A stretch of DNA of 64,000 nt from Arthrobacter bambusae (lineage in GTDB: Bacteria; Actinomycetota; Actinomycetes; Actinomycetales; Micrococcaceae). How positions within the stretch are numbered: the first letter of the stretch is position 1; the number at the start of each line of letters is the position of its first letter. Below are positions 1-8,420 of the stretch, one piece after another. Below the pieces are notes generated by a model. It saw only the letters and a program-made list of their open reading frames with translations. It had not been told where the DNA came from and did no database searches. The position numbers and the translations under genes were made by a program. The stretch is from positions 1 through 64,000 of the forward strand of contig NZ_JAUSSZ010000004.1 of NCBI RefSeq assembly GCF_030812595.1. The letters run 5' to 3'.

Positions 1-1
1 C

Positions 2-61
2 CTCGGCTGGAAAACACCCGCGCAAGCCCTCGAACAAATACTGGAAGAATCAGCAGCATAA
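2..61 (+). CDS. IS30-family transposase, C-terminal end (partial)
   Basis: The window opens inside a reading frame whose last residues are LGWKTPAQALEQILEESAA followed by TAA. The stretch 'LGWKTPAxAL' is the usual C-terminal end of IS30-family transposases, just after the catalytic DDE domain. Only about 19 residues are visible; the rest lies left of the window. The following bases (about 66-90, GTTGCAACCACCACTTGAAT) could be the right inverted repeat of the element, but the left end is needed to confirm this. The element borders the repeat array that follows. Confidence 0.6.
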   Translation, partial: LGWKTPAQALEQILEESAA

Positions 62-91
62 AGGACGCGTTGCAACCACCACTTGAATCCG

Positions 92-340
92 CCCCCAACG
101 CCCGGTCACCAACAGAGCCCATTCCCCCAACGCCCGGTCACCAACAGAGCCCATTCCAGCCAAAGGTGGACGGTCGTTTGGAAAAACGCGCCCAAAGGTG
201 GACGGGCGTTTGTGAAAACGCGCCCAAAGGTGGCCGGGCGTTTGGAAAAACGCGCCCAAAGGTGGCCGGGCGTTTGGAAAAACGCGCCCAAAGGTGGACG
301 GGCGTTTGGAAAAATGCGCCCAAAGGTGGCCGGGCGTTTC
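92..340. repeat. 32-bp tandem repeat array with inverted copies
   Basis: Six copies of a 32-bp unit start at 162, 194, 226, 258, 290 and 322. Each carries AAAGGTGG, then A or C, then CGGGCGTTTGGAAAAA, then a CGCGCCC-like end. Two further copies (92-123 and 124-155), identical to each other and also 32 bp apart, match the reverse complement of the unit in their AACGCCCGGTCACC part, so the array contains both orientations. The unit length is not a multiple of three and there are no spacers, so it is neither coding nor CRISPR. It fills the gap between an IS30-like end and the 3' end of the HIT gene. Confidence 0.85.
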
Positions 341-341
341 C

Positions 342-770
342 TCAATCCGCGGGAACGAACTCCCCGTGGCCTTCTTCCACAAGGCCGGCACGGAGCTTGG
401 CCGCATTGGCGTCGAGCCGGGCAGGGTCCGGGTTGTGTTCCACGGTTCCGAAGTCGAAATCGGCCAAGGACGTTGCCGGGAACACGTGCACGTGGAAGTG
501 CTCCACTTCGAATCCCACAACGGACAGGCCCGCCCGGGGTGCGCCGAAAGCCTTCACCTGGGCTTGTCCGATCCGCTGCGCAACGGCCATGACTTTGTTG
601 AGGAGCTCAGGGGCGACGTCGGTCCAGCGATCCACCTCCTGGCGTGGCACCACAAGCGTGTGGCCGTCAGTGAGCGGAGCGATGGTCAGGAAAGCCACCA
701 CGTCGTTGTCCTTCCAGACAAAACGTCCGGGAATCTCGCCATTGATGATCTTGGTGAACAGGGTGCTCAT
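342..770 (-). CDS. HIT family nucleotide-binding hydrolase
   Basis: A 142-residue protein with the histidine-triad motif HFHVHVFP near residue 92, preceded by the family's N-terminal pattern (FTKIINGEIPGRFVWKD) and the PLTDGHTLVVPR strand. HIT proteins hydrolyse or transfer nucleoside phosphates such as AMP-lysine or Ap4A derivatives; the exact substrate cannot be told here. Full length for the family. Its ATG overlaps the stop of the upstream alcohol dehydrogenase gene by four bases (ATGA), so the two are probably co-translated. The stop codon abuts the 32-bp repeat array. Confidence 0.93.
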   Translation of the reverse strand: MSTLFTKIINGEIPGRFVWKDNDVVAFLTIAPLTDGHTLVVPRQEVDRWTDVAPELLNKVMAVAQRIGQAQVKAFGAPRAGLSVVGFEVEHFHVHVFPATSLADFDFGTVEHNPDPARLDANAAKLRAGLVEEGHGEFVPAD

Positions 771-1969
771 ACGTCTGCCTTTTCCGAAGCGGGCTGAAGG
801 GTCTTGGTATCGAGGACGAAACGGTATTTGACGTCGCCGGCAACCATGCGGTCGTAGGCTTCATTGAGTTGCCTTGCAGTGACCACTTCGACGTCGCTGA
901 CTACGCCGTGTTCGGCGCAGAAGTCCAGCATTTCCTGGGTCTCGGCAATGCCGCCGATCAACGATCCTGCGTAGGAGAGCCTGCGCCGGATCAGCGCACC
1001 GGGGCTGACCGGCGGCATATCGGCCGGAGGGAGCCCCAACTGGAAGAGGGCACCGTTCAGCCGCAAGGTACGAAAGTAAGGGTTCAAGTCATGCGGCGCC
1101 GCCACCGTATCGATGATGACGTCGATGGAGCGGTTGGCGGCTTCCATGGCTTCGGGATCCTTCGAGAGGATCACGTCGTCGGCGCCAAGTTCTATGGCCG
1201 CCTCGAACTTGGCGTCCGAGGTTGTGAAGACCACTACGCGCGCGCCCATGGCCTTCGCGATCTTGACCGCCATGTGGCCCAGTCCGCCGAGCCCGACGAC
1301 GCCCACCACGTCCCCCTCCTCGACGTCGAAGTAGCGCAGCGGCGAGTAGGTAGTGATGCCCGCGCACAGCAATGGCGCCGCCGCGGCCGGGTCAAGGCCC
1401 TCGGGCACGCGCAGCACAAAGCGGCGGTCAACCACCACTGAGGTGGAGTAACCGCCTTGGGTGATGGAGTTGGAGTTCCGGGGATCCCTCGCCCCGTAGG
1501 TGCCAACGTTTCCGCGTTCGCAGTACTGCTCCAGTCCTTCGAGGCAGCTATCGCACTCGCGGCAGGAATCCACCAAGCAGCCGACGCCCACCAGGTCTCC
1601 CGGCGCGAAGTCGTCGACGGCGGACCCCACGCTGCGGACCCGGCCGACGATTTCGTGGCCTGGGACGAGCGGATAGTTCTGGACTCCCCATTCGCCCCGC
1701 GTCGCGTGGACATCTGAGTGGCAGAGGCCGCAGAAATCGATCTCGATCTCGACGTCGTCTTCCTTGGGAACGCGGCGGGCCACGGTCAGCGGGACTAGGC
1801 CGCTGACCGCCGAAGTGGCGCCATACGCAGCCGCGAGTGGCGGCGCTCCCTGCGCAGCCGCGTGGGTTGACGGCGCGGTCGCGGGCGTTGACAGCGCGGC
1901 ATCCGCTGTCTCGTCACTCACGACGAGCGGCTTGCCAAGGGGCGGAGGAACGGGGCGTCCGGGAGTCAT
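767..1969 (-). CDS. Zinc-dependent alcohol dehydrogenase (cinnamyl/YahK-type)
   Basis: A medium-chain dehydrogenase. The catalytic zinc site is visible as CGLCHSD and GHE; the structural zinc site as four closely spaced cysteines in the C-x-x-C-x-x-C pattern (CRECDSCLEGLEQYC); the nucleotide-binding glycine motif as GLGGLGHMA. Such enzymes reduce aldehydes with NAD(P)H in the cytoplasm. The reading frame gives 400 residues, about 50 more than usual: the first 45 or so are low-complexity Ala/Pro/Thr sequence, so translation may start further in, for example at the GTG for SDETADAAL. It overlaps the HIT gene downstream. Confidence 0.92.
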   Translation of the reverse strand: MTPGRPVPPPLGKPLVVSDETADAALSTPATAPSTHAAAQGAPPLAAAYGATSAVSGLVPLTVARRVPKEDDVEIEIDFCGLCHSDVHATRGEWGVQNYPLVPGHEIVGRVRSVGSAVDDFAPGDLVGVGCLVDSCRECDSCLEGLEQYCERGNVGTYGARDPRNSNSITQGGYSTSVVVDRRFVLRVPEGLDPAAAAPLLCAGITTYSPLRYFDVEEGDVVGVVGLGGLGHMAVKIAKAMGARVVVFTTSDAKFEAAIELGADDVILSKDPEAMEAANRSIDVIIDTVAAPHDLNPYFRTLRLNGALFQLGLPPADMPPVSPGALIRRRLSYAGSLIGGIAETQEMLDFCAEHGVVSDVEVVTARQLNEAYDRMVAGDVKYRFVLDTKTLQPASEKADV

Positions 1970-2056
1970 GCCTCGACGCTACCCCCGCGAGCTGATCATT
2001 TGCCACTCTGCCGGCACTTCCCCGGCTGCACTGCAGCCAAGACTCACTGGCAAGAC

Positions 2057-2911
2057 TCACTGGTCTGGGGAGCCGAGGGGCGCTTCTCCGGCGACGACGG
2101 GGTTGGAATCGAGCGAGGACCACTGTGAAAAGGAGCCCGGGAAGAGGGCTGCCCTGAATCCGGCGATTTCGAGGGCAGCGATCTCGTGGGCCGCCGTCAC
2201 CCCGGAGCCGCAGTAGACGGCAACCTTGCTGTCCTCGTTGATGCCCAGGGCGGCAAATCTATCGCGAAGCCGGGATGCATGGAGGAACGTCCCGTCGGGT
2301 GCGAGGTTTCCGGTTGTGGGGGCGCTCAGCGCCCCGGGAATGTGTCCCGCCCGGGGATCGATGGGTTCGAATTCGCCGCGATAGCGCTCCCCGGCCCGTG
2401 CATCGAGAAGTATTCCATGGCCGTGCCAGTCGGCCGCCTCGTCCATGCTGATCGCATCCATGTGGCCGTGCCCAAGCACCACGTCGCCCGGGACCGGCGG
2501 TTGCTCGTCCTGCGCCAGCGGATATCCGGCCGCGCGCCAGGCGGCCAATCCGCCGTCGAGGAGGAAGACGGAATGGAAACCGGCGTCCCGGAGCAGCCAC
2601 CACAACCGCGCCGCGGCGGTGCTGCCGCTGTCGTCGTACGCAACCACAGTGTCGCCGTCGTTGATTCCCCAGCCACGGGCGGACCTCTGCAGCGCAGCCG
2701 TGGAGGGCAACGGGTGCCTGCCCTGGCCCTCGGCCGTGGGGTCAGCGAGTTCGTTGTGCAGGTCCACGTAGACTGCGCCAGGAATGTGGGCTTGGCGGAA
2801 ATGCGAATGACCGTGCGGATCGCCCAGCACCCAACGGACGTCGAGCAATACAGTCCGCTTGCCCGCATCCATGCGGTCCTTCAGCGCGGTGACGTTCATG
2901 ATCGTGGCCAT
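2057..2911 (-). CDS. sseA: Thiosulfate/3-mercaptopyruvate sulfurtransferase (two rhodanese domains)
   Basis: About 284 residues forming an inactive N-terminal and an active C-terminal rhodanese domain. The active-site loop is CGSGVTA, with the cysteine that carries the persulfide. DVRW and the HIPGAVYVDLH strand in the first half and HIPGAL in the second are typical. The CGSGVT loop favours 3-mercaptopyruvate as donor. The ATG at 2911 has AAGGAG a few bases upstream; a TTG three bases earlier is less likely. It is divergent from the cysteine desulfhydrase gene 120 bp away, so both genes of this sulfur pair may share a control region. Confidence 0.92.
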   Translation of the reverse strand: MATIMNVTALKDRMDAGKRTVLLDVRWVLGDPHGHSHFRQAHIPGAVYVDLHNELADPTAEGQGRHPLPSTAALQRSARGWGINDGDTVVAYDDSGSTAAARLWWLLRDAGFHSVFLLDGGLAAWRAAGYPLAQDEQPPVPGDVVLGHGHMDAISMDEAADWHGHGILLDARAGERYRGEFEPIDPRAGHIPGALSAPTTGNLAPDGTFLHASRLRDRFAALGINEDSKVAVYCGSGVTAAHEIAALEIAGFRAALFPGSFSQWSSLDSNPVVAGEAPLGSPDQ

Positions 2912-3026
2912 CAAATCTCCTTCGTTTTGCCGGGACTACCAAACGACGTCGAAGCTGCCGCCGTGCAGTTGCCAACCGGCTACCAGCCTATCCTTGGGCG
3001 GTGTCCGCCGCCGGTAGGCTGGATCG

Positions 3027-4115
3027 GTGAGCAATCTACGCAACCAGGACCGGGCATGGGCCAGCGAGGCAATCCGACGCATCGAAGCCGAGAACAACCG
3101 CTCGGCGGACACGCACCTCTACGCTGTGCCGCTCCCCGAACACTGGGGCGTCCAGCTTTATCTCAAGGACGAGTCCACGCACCGCTCGGGCAGCCTCAAG
3201 CATCGCTTGGCCCGGTCGCTCTTCCTCTATGGCCTGGTCAACGGCTGGATCACGGAAGGGACCACCATAGTCGAGGCTTCCAGCGGCAGCACCGCGGTGT
3301 CCGAGGCATACTTCGCCAGGCTGATCGGGCTTCCGTTCATCGCCGTGATGACCCGGACCACCAGCCCTGAAAAGATCGCGCTCATCGAAGAGTTCGGGGG
3401 CGCCTGCCTCCTGGTGGACCACGCCTCGGAGGTCTATGCAATGGCAGAGGACGTTGCCCGGACGTCCGGCGGCTACTACATGGACCAATTCACTTTCGCT
3501 GAACGCGCCACCGACTGGCGGGGCAACAACAACATCGCTGAATCCATCTTCGAGCAGCTCGCCCTCGAGGAGCATCCGGTGCCCGAGTGGATCGTGGTGG
3601 GCGCCGGCACCGGCGGAACCAGTGCGACCATCGGCCGGTACCTGCGGTACCACTGCCACCCGACCCGGCTGGCCGTGGTCGATCCCGAAAATTCCGCGTT
3701 CTATCCCGGCTGGCGCGACGGCGTCCCTGACTATTCAACGGGCATGCCGTCCAGGATCGAAGGCATTGGACGGCCGCGCATGGAGCCCAGCTTCGTCCCG
3801 GCCGTCATCGACACCATGATCCAGGTTCCCGATGCCGCCTCGGTGGCCGCCATGCGGCACCTCCGCCGGCTGGCAGGGCTGCACGCCGGGCCCTCCACGG
3901 GAACCAACCTTTGGGGTGTTTGCCAACTGGTCGCCGAGATGGTGGCCCAGGGGAAACGCGGCAGCATCGTGTCACTCATGTGCGACGCCGGCGACCGATA
4001 CGCGGGGAGCTACTACAACCCGGACTGGATCGCCGAGCGTGGCTTGGATCCGGCCCCGTACGAGGCCGTGCTGGCTGACTTCTTCGAGACAGGCACATGG
4101 CCGGGCAGCGTTTAG
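3027..4115 (+). CDS. cds1: PLP-dependent L-cysteine desulfhydrase, Cds1-like
   Basis: A 362-residue cysteine-synthase fold enzyme. The PLP lysine lies in SGSLKHRLA (about residue 55-63), the substrate-anion loop is [11 protein letters not shown], and the phosphate-binding loop is GAGTGGTS. The length, the long N-terminus and the C-terminal part ([15 protein letters not shown]) match the mycobacterial Cds1 type, which breaks L-cysteine down to H2S, pyruvate and ammonia, rather than O-acetylserine sulfhydrylase, which is about 310 residues. GTG start. The divergent neighbour is a rhodanese, in line with a role in sulfide and persulfide handling. The Cds1 assignment rests on family resemblance. 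Confidence 0.85.
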   Translation: MSNLRNQDRAWASEAIRRIEAENNRSADTHLYAVPLPEHWGVQLYLKDESTHRSGSLKHRLARSLFLYGLVNGWITEGTTIVEASSGSTAVSEAYFARLIGLPFIAVMTRTTSPEKIALIEEFGGACLLVDHASEVYAMAEDVARTSGGYYMDQFTFAERATDWRGNNNIAESIFEQLALEEHPVPEWIVVGAGTGGTSATIGRYLRYHCHPTRLAVVDPENSAFYPGWRDGVPDYSTGMPSRIEGIGRPRMEPSFVPAVIDTMIQVPDAASVAAMRHLRRLAGLHAGPSTGTNLWGVCQLVAEMVAQGKRGSIVSLMCDAGDRYAGSYYNPDWIAERGLDPAPYEAVLADFFETGTWPGSV

Positions 4116-4126
4116 GCGGCACGGAG

Positions 4127-4211
4127 ACGGCGCAGCGGTTTAGGCAGCGCAGCGGTTTAAACGGCGCAGCGGTTTAGACAGCGCTGCGGTTTAGACGGCG
4201 CAGCGAACCGG
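4127..4211. repeat. 17-bp tandem repeats (five units)
   Basis: Five head-to-tail copies of ACGGCGCAGCGGTTTAG with one to four changes each (4127, 4144, 4161, 4178, 4195). A related piece, GGCAGCGTTTAG, forms the end and stop codon of the preceding cds1 gene, so the array looks like slippage growth from that stop region. It fills the gap between two convergent genes and has no obvious terminator hairpin. Confidence 0.8.
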
Positions 4212-4868
4212 CTAGACCTCCACCGATTCCCGCGGCGACAACCTCGCATAGCTGGTACCGTACTTCGCGCCGATCCGCGTCACGTGGCCTTCCACCAATC
4301 CGCGTCCGAGCTCGTTGAGCAGCCCATCGTGGACCGGGTAGGCCTTGGGAGCACGGACCGCGATCACGAAGTCAACCACTTCGCCCACCTTTGACCAAGG
4401 CGCGTGAATCGGCACCAACAGGGTTTGTACGGCAATGCCGTCAGGGACAACGAACGAGTCCCCGGGGTGGAAGACGTTTTCGTCCACGAGATAGCCGATG
4501 TTGGCCACGACCGGGATCTGCGGGTGGATGAGGGCGTGCTGCCCTCCGAAGGAACGGATCTCGAAGCCCCCGGCTTGAAAGGACGTGCCGGGTTCGACGG
4601 CGTGGATCCGCTCGCCGTCGTCGCCCGCTTTCGCAGCCAGCTCGGAGGCGACCCCCGAGGGCGCGTGCACCTGCAGTCCGGGGTTTTCCTTGAGGGCCCC
4701 GACGACGGCGTCGGCGTCCACATGGTCCGCGTGCTCATGGGTGATCAGCACCGCGTGGGCGCCTGCGAGGGCTTCCTCGGACTCGGAAAAAGTCCCCGGG
4801 TCGATCACCAGGATCTGGCTATCCTTTTGCAGTCGGACACAAGAATGGGTGAACTTGGTGAGCTTCAT
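4212..4868 (-). CDS. Metallo-beta-lactamase fold hydrolase (UlaG/L-ascorbate lactonase-like)
   Basis: 218 residues with the metal-binding motif HEHADHVD (about residue 44-51) and later metal ligands in HPGDS and the C-terminal PVHDG. The start FTHSCVRL and the compact length point to the UlaG-like single-domain group of uncharacterised hydrolases. Substrate unknown. It runs divergently from the Fur/Zur gene with about 95 bp between the starts, and converges on cds1 across the 17-bp repeats. Confidence 0.88.
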   Translation of the reverse strand: MKLTKFTHSCVRLQKDSQILVIDPGTFSESEEALAGAHAVLITHEHADHVDADAVVGALKENPGLQVHAPSGVASELAAKAGDDGERIHAVEPGTSFQAGGFEIRSFGGQHALIHPQIPVVANIGYLVDENVFHPGDSFVVPDGIAVQTLLVPIHAPWSKVGEVVDFVIAVRAPKAYPVHDGLLNELGRGLVEGHVTRIGAKYGTSYARLSPRESVEV

Positions 4869-4964
4869 CCAGCCAGCCTAGGACGAGCCTTGAACGGTGT
4901 CCACGAGCCGATGTCCGGGCGCGGTCGGCTGGTAACCTTGGTATTTGCGATCATCCTTATCGAA

Positions 4965-5459
4965 ATGAGTCCACGAATGTCACAGGGCGCCAATGCCGCC
5001 ACGTCCGGGCCCGCGGCCCAGTCGCTTCCGGCTGCGAAGGATCCCGCCGTCAAGGAGCAGCGCGTCACGAAACAGCGGCTGGCCGTTAGCGCCGCCCTGG
5101 ACCAACTGGACGATTTCGTGAGCACCCAGGAACTCTACCGATTGCTCCAGAACCAGGGCGTCTCGGTGTCCTTGGCCACGGCTTACCGCATTCTGCAGTC
5201 GCTTGCCGACGAGGGCCTTATCGATGTGCTTCGAAATGCCGATGGCGAAGCCGTCTACCGCCGCTGCGCTGTCACGGGCCACCACCACCATCTGCTGTGC
5301 CGCAATTGCGGCAAGGCCGTTGAGGTGGAGGCTCCGGCCGTTGAGACATGGGCGGCCCGGGTGGCTGCTGAAAACGGCTACACCGAAGTGGCGCACACGG
5401 TGGAGATTTTCGGTCTCTGCCCGGAGTGCGCTGCAAAGAAGGCCGCGGGCCGGCTCTAG
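4965..5459 (+). CDS. zur: Fur-family metal regulator, probably Zur
   Basis: A Fur-type repressor of about 160 residues. The winged-helix region contains TKQRLAVSAAL and LATAYRILQSLADEGL; the dimer/metal region has HHHHLLCRNCGK and a C-terminal CPEC, the four-cysteine structural zinc site. It is encoded convergently with, and overlaps by 4 bp, a zinc-type ABC transporter gene set, which makes Zur (zinc) more likely than Fur or Mur. Starts at 4965 and 4977 are both possible; neither has a good ribosome binding site, so a leaderless transcript is conceivable. Confidence 0.88.
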   Translation: MSPRMSQGANAATSGPAAQSLPAAKDPAVKEQRVTKQRLAVSAALDQLDDFVSTQELYRLLQNQGVSVSLATAYRILQSLADEGLIDVLRNADGEAVYRRCAVTGHHHHLLCRNCGKAVEVEAPAVETWAARVAAENGYTEVAHTVEIFGLCPECAAKKAAGRL

Positions 5460-6373
5460 CCTGCTACGGTCTGGTCTTCCACCGCTTGGCCCATGGCAGC
5501 GTGTGGACGGACTATCCGGCCGTTGATCCCCCGTTTGGCGCGTGCGCTGCCGATGATCCGGCACACCACATAGATCAGGAACGACAACGTGGTGACATAC
5601 GGGCTGATGGGAATCCTGCTGCCAAGCGCCAGCAGGATTCCGCCCACAGTGGCAGTGATCGCGAAGAGCACGCTCAACAAGACCACGAGGCGCGGCGAAG
5701 TGGTCACCCGCAGGGCTGCAGCCGCGGGCGTGATGAGCAAGGCCAGCACCAGAAGCGCGCCGACTATCTGGATGGACAGGGCAACGCTGACGCCGAGCAG
5801 CACCATGAAGGCAATCGCCAAGCCACGGACGGGCACTCCCCTGGCTTCCGCCATTTCGGGGTCCACGCTGGCGAAGCTGAGCGGGCGCCATATTGCGGCC
5901 AGTGCGAGCATGACCACCACGGCCGTGCCCGCCAGGACCTGGAGCTGGACGGTGTCCACCGAAACGATCTGGCCGGTCAGAAGCCCGAACTTGTTGGCCG
6001 CGCGGCCTTGGTAGAGGGCCAGGAACAGGATGCCGAGGCCTAGCCCGAACGGCATGATGACGCCGATGATCGAATTCTTGTCCCGCGCGCGGACGCCCAT
6101 GAGTCCCAGAAGAAGCGCAGCCGCAACGGATCCAGCGAGCGAACCGAAAATGATGTCCGCCCCGATGAGCAGGGCGAAGGAGGCGCCCGCGAAGGACAAC
6201 TCGGAAATCCCGTGCACCGCGAAAGCAAGGTCCCGCTTCATGACAAAGGTGCCTATGAGGCCGCCGAGCAGGCCGAGGACGGCACCTGCCCAGATGGAAT
6301 TCTGGACCAATGCGAGCAGCTCGCCATAGTTTTCGAAATTGAAGATGGTGTGCAGGATACTGCCGAGATCCAT
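5456..6373 (-). CDS. znuB: Zinc/manganese ABC transporter permease
   Basis: A 305-residue integral membrane protein of the ABC-3 family with about eight hydrophobic segments and the typical motifs FVMKRDLAFAVHGISELSFAGA and GVSVALSIQIVGALLVLALL in shorter form. It pairs with the ATPase gene ending one base upstream and the binding protein further upstream, forming an import system. The 3' end overlaps the convergent zur stop, so each transcript could read into the other. Metal specificity (Zn rather than Mn) is inferred from zur. Confidence 0.9.
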   Translation of the reverse strand: MDLGSILHTIFNFENYGELLALVQNSIWAGAVLGLLGGLIGTFVMKRDLAFAVHGISELSFAGASFALLIGADIIFGSLAGSVAAALLLGLMGVRARDKNSIIGVIMPFGLGLGILFLALYQGRAANKFGLLTGQIVSVDTVQLQVLAGTAVVVMLALAAIWRPLSFASVDPEMAEARGVPVRGLAIAFMVLLGVSVALSIQIVGALLVLALLITPAAAALRVTTSPRLVVLLSVLFAITATVGGILLALGSRIPISPYVTTLSFLIYVVCRIIGSARAKRGINGRIVRPHAAMGQAVEDQTVAG

Positions 6374-7282
6374 TTAGTGGCCTTCTTCTACACCGGCGTG
6401 GGCGTCGTCGTGGTAATGGGTTGTGGCGTCCGGAAGCCCGACGACCACGATCCTGCCGTTCGCGCGAATGACCTCGACGCGGCTGTTGTACAGCTCGGAG
6501 AGGACCTCGGTGGTCATGACTTCCTCCGGGGTTCCCACCCGGAACCTGCCGCCGGCGAGGTAGAGGACGCGGTCTACGTAGTCAATGACCGGGTTGATCT
6601 CGTGGGTCACGAACACCACGGCGCTGTTCCGTTCGTGGCATTGCTGGTTGATGAGGGAACTGACGGCCTGCTGGTGGTTCAGGTCCAACGACAGCAGTGG
6701 TTCGTCGCAAAGCAGCAGTTCAGGCTCCGTGGCAAGGGCTTGCGCTACACGGAGCCGCTGTTGCTCACCGCCGGACAATTGGCCAACCGGCACACGCGCG
6801 TAATCGCTCGCCCCGACGAGGTCCAGGAGGGTGTCGACGCGCTCGTTGACGGCGTTGGCCTTGATCCGCAGGCCCCAGCGGTGGCCGTCGATGCCAAGGG
6901 CAACCAAATCCCTGGCACGCAAGGGGGTATCCGGAGCAAAGGATTTCTGCTGCGGTATGTAGCCGATCTTCCGGCTGCCACGTTCCACGGGGTGTCCGGC
7001 CACGGTCGCCGTTCCCGAGTGGAGTTGCTGCAAACCCAGGAGGACTTTGAGGAAGCTGGTCTTGCCGCTGCCGTTGGGGCCGAGCACAGCGAAGAACTCG
7101 CCCGCCTGGATGTCCACGTCGAGGTCCTTCCAGAGTGCACGTTGGCCGAACTGGAGGCCCGCTCCGCGAAGGCTCACTACCGGTGTCAAAAAGTTTCCTC
7201 GATCCATGGGGGTTCGCAAAGCTATGTTGCTGGCGGCCTGCCCTTGGATGAACGGAGAGGGCCCCGCGGCCGCCCTGTCCAT
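6374..7282 (-). CDS. znuC: Zinc/manganese ABC transporter ATP-binding protein
   Basis: An ABC ATPase with Walker A GPNGSGKT, signature LSGGEQQR and Walker B LLLCDEPLLSLD. The frame gives 302 residues, but family members start close to the LTPVVSLRGAGL strand, so the ATG at 7207 may be the true start; the extra 25 residues are not conserved-looking. The C-terminus carries a histidine-rich end (THYHDDAHAGVEEGH), common in zinc transport ATPases. The gene lies directly before znuB with no gap and 47 bp after znuA, as one operon. Confidence 0.92.
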   Translation of the reverse strand: MDRAAAGPSPFIQGQAASNIALRTPMDRGNFLTPVVSLRGAGLQFGQRALWKDLDVDIQAGEFFAVLGPNGSGKTSFLKVLLGLQQLHSGTATVAGHPVERGSRKIGYIPQQKSFAPDTPLRARDLVALGIDGHRWGLRIKANAVNERVDTLLDLVGASDYARVPVGQLSGGEQQRLRVAQALATEPELLLCDEPLLSLDLNHQQAVSSLINQQCHERNSAVVFVTHEINPVIDYVDRVLYLAGGRFRVGTPEEVMTTEVLSELYNSRVEVIRANGRIVVVGLPDATTHYHDDAHAGVEEGH

Positions 7283-7329
7283 CTTAGGACGGCTGCGGAG
7301 TCCGCCTGGTCCGTCTTGCCTGTGGGCCG

Positions 7330-8289
7330 TTACTTTTTCAGCGCGGCAGCAACGTTGCCCACGTTGTCCGTCATCCAGCCGACGTAGTCCTTGCCTTCGG
7401 GAAGTGTCTCGGTAAAACCGATCACCGGAACACCGGCAGCGGTCGCCTCGGCCTTCAGCTTTTCCGTCTCGGCGCTGGCCGTCTGCTCGTTGTACGCCAG
7501 GAAGCGAACGGACTTCGAGGTAATCAGATCGCTTGTTTCCTTGACTGCAGCGGGCGGAACGTCAGAGCCGACCTCAATGGCGCGGCTGAATTCTTCGGGC
7601 GTCTTGTTCTCCAGGCCGGCGGCTTCAAGCAAATAGCCCGGGACGGGCTCGGTGATGGCCACCGGAGCGGAACCTTTGGAAGCCTTGATCCCGGCGACTT
7701 TGGCGCTGAGCCCGGTCAGGGAGGACTTGAACTTGCCGGCATTGGCCGTGAAGGTGTTGGCGTCGGCAGGGTCCAGGCTGCCGAGCTTCGCGGCAACGGC
7801 ATCGGCCACTTTCGCCATCGCGTCGAAGTTGTACCAGACGTGCTCATTGAACCCTTCCGGCACCGCCGCGGGAGATGATCCGGTGCTCGCCGCGGGAAGG
7901 AGCCCGGAAACGTTGACGGCAGTGATGGTCTTGTCCGCCGCGATCTTGCCATCATCGGCCAGCTTGGCGAAAAAGTCGTCGTACCCGGCACCATTGTCGA
8001 TCACCAGTTGGGCCTTGGAGACGGCCAGCTTGTCCTGGGTGCTTGCCTCGTAGGAGTGCGGATCCTGGCTCGTCTTGCTGATGATGGAGGTGACGGACAC
8101 CTTCCCGCCTCCGACGGTCTTGGCGATGTCGCCATACACGCTGGTGGAGGCGACAACGTCGATCACCCCGGAGGAGGACGACGACGGCGCACTCGCGCCG
8201 GGTGCCGCGCATGCGGCAAGCAGGACGGCAACTGCCGCGCAGGCGGAAGGCACTACGGCAAACGAAAAACGGGCGGCGTTACGACGCAC
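7330..8289 (-). CDS. znuA: Zinc/manganese ABC transporter substrate-binding lipoprotein
   Basis: A 319-residue cluster A-I solute-binding protein with a lipoprotein signal (lipobox LLAAC, cysteine near residue 27). Metal ligands typical of this fold can be seen: His in DPHSYEAS, His in NEHVWYN and acidic residues further on. It lacks the long histidine-rich loop of enterobacterial ZnuA. It is the first gene of the znuACB-type operon, and a palindrome that looks like a Zur/Fur-type box lies 65 bp upstream of its start. Confidence 0.9.
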   Translation of the reverse strand: MRRNAARFSFAVVPSACAAVAVLLAACAAPGASAPSSSSSGVIDVVASTSVYGDIAKTVGGGKVSVTSIISKTSQDPHSYEASTQDKLAVSKAQLVIDNGAGYDDFFAKLADDGKIAADKTITAVNVSGLLPAASTGSSPAAVPEGFNEHVWYNFDAMAKVADAVAAKLGSLDPADANTFTANAGKFKSSLTGLSAKVAGIKASKGSAPVAITEPVPGYLLEAAGLENKTPEEFSRAIEVGSDVPPAAVKETSDLITSKSVRFLAYNEQTASAETEKLKAEATAAGVPVIGFTETLPEGKDYVGWMTDNVGNVAAALKK

Positions 8290-8353
8290 GGGGAACCTCG
8301 GATCTACTCACATGAGAATCAGGCACGATAGTTGGCCCTCTGAGTGTATCCGT

Positions 8354-8374
8354 AAATGGGAATGATTCCTATTT
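8354..8374. promoter_or_regulatory. Candidate Zur box upstream of znuA
   Basis: A 21-bp dyad centred on 8364 with a perfect core GGAATGATTCC and outer AAAT/ATTT arms. Fur-family sites have this AT-rich inverted repeat form around a central NATNATN. It lies about 65 bp upstream of znuA and shares no other obvious target, so zinc repression by the nearby Zur is the simplest reading. The binding protein is inferred from context. Confidence 0.6.
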
Positions 8375-8420
8375 AGGATTCCGGCTGGCTCTTGCCGGCC
8401 CCTTGGGTGCCGGCAAGAGA

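Noticed and set aside
92..340. Regular 32-bp repeats as a CRISPR array
   Set aside because: The units are directly adjacent with no variable spacers, and no cas genes are in the window.
50..592. Several long overlapping reading frames through the 32-bp repeats
   Set aside because: They exist because a 32-bp unit without stops is open in many frames; the predicted proteins are the same repeat read in shifted frames.
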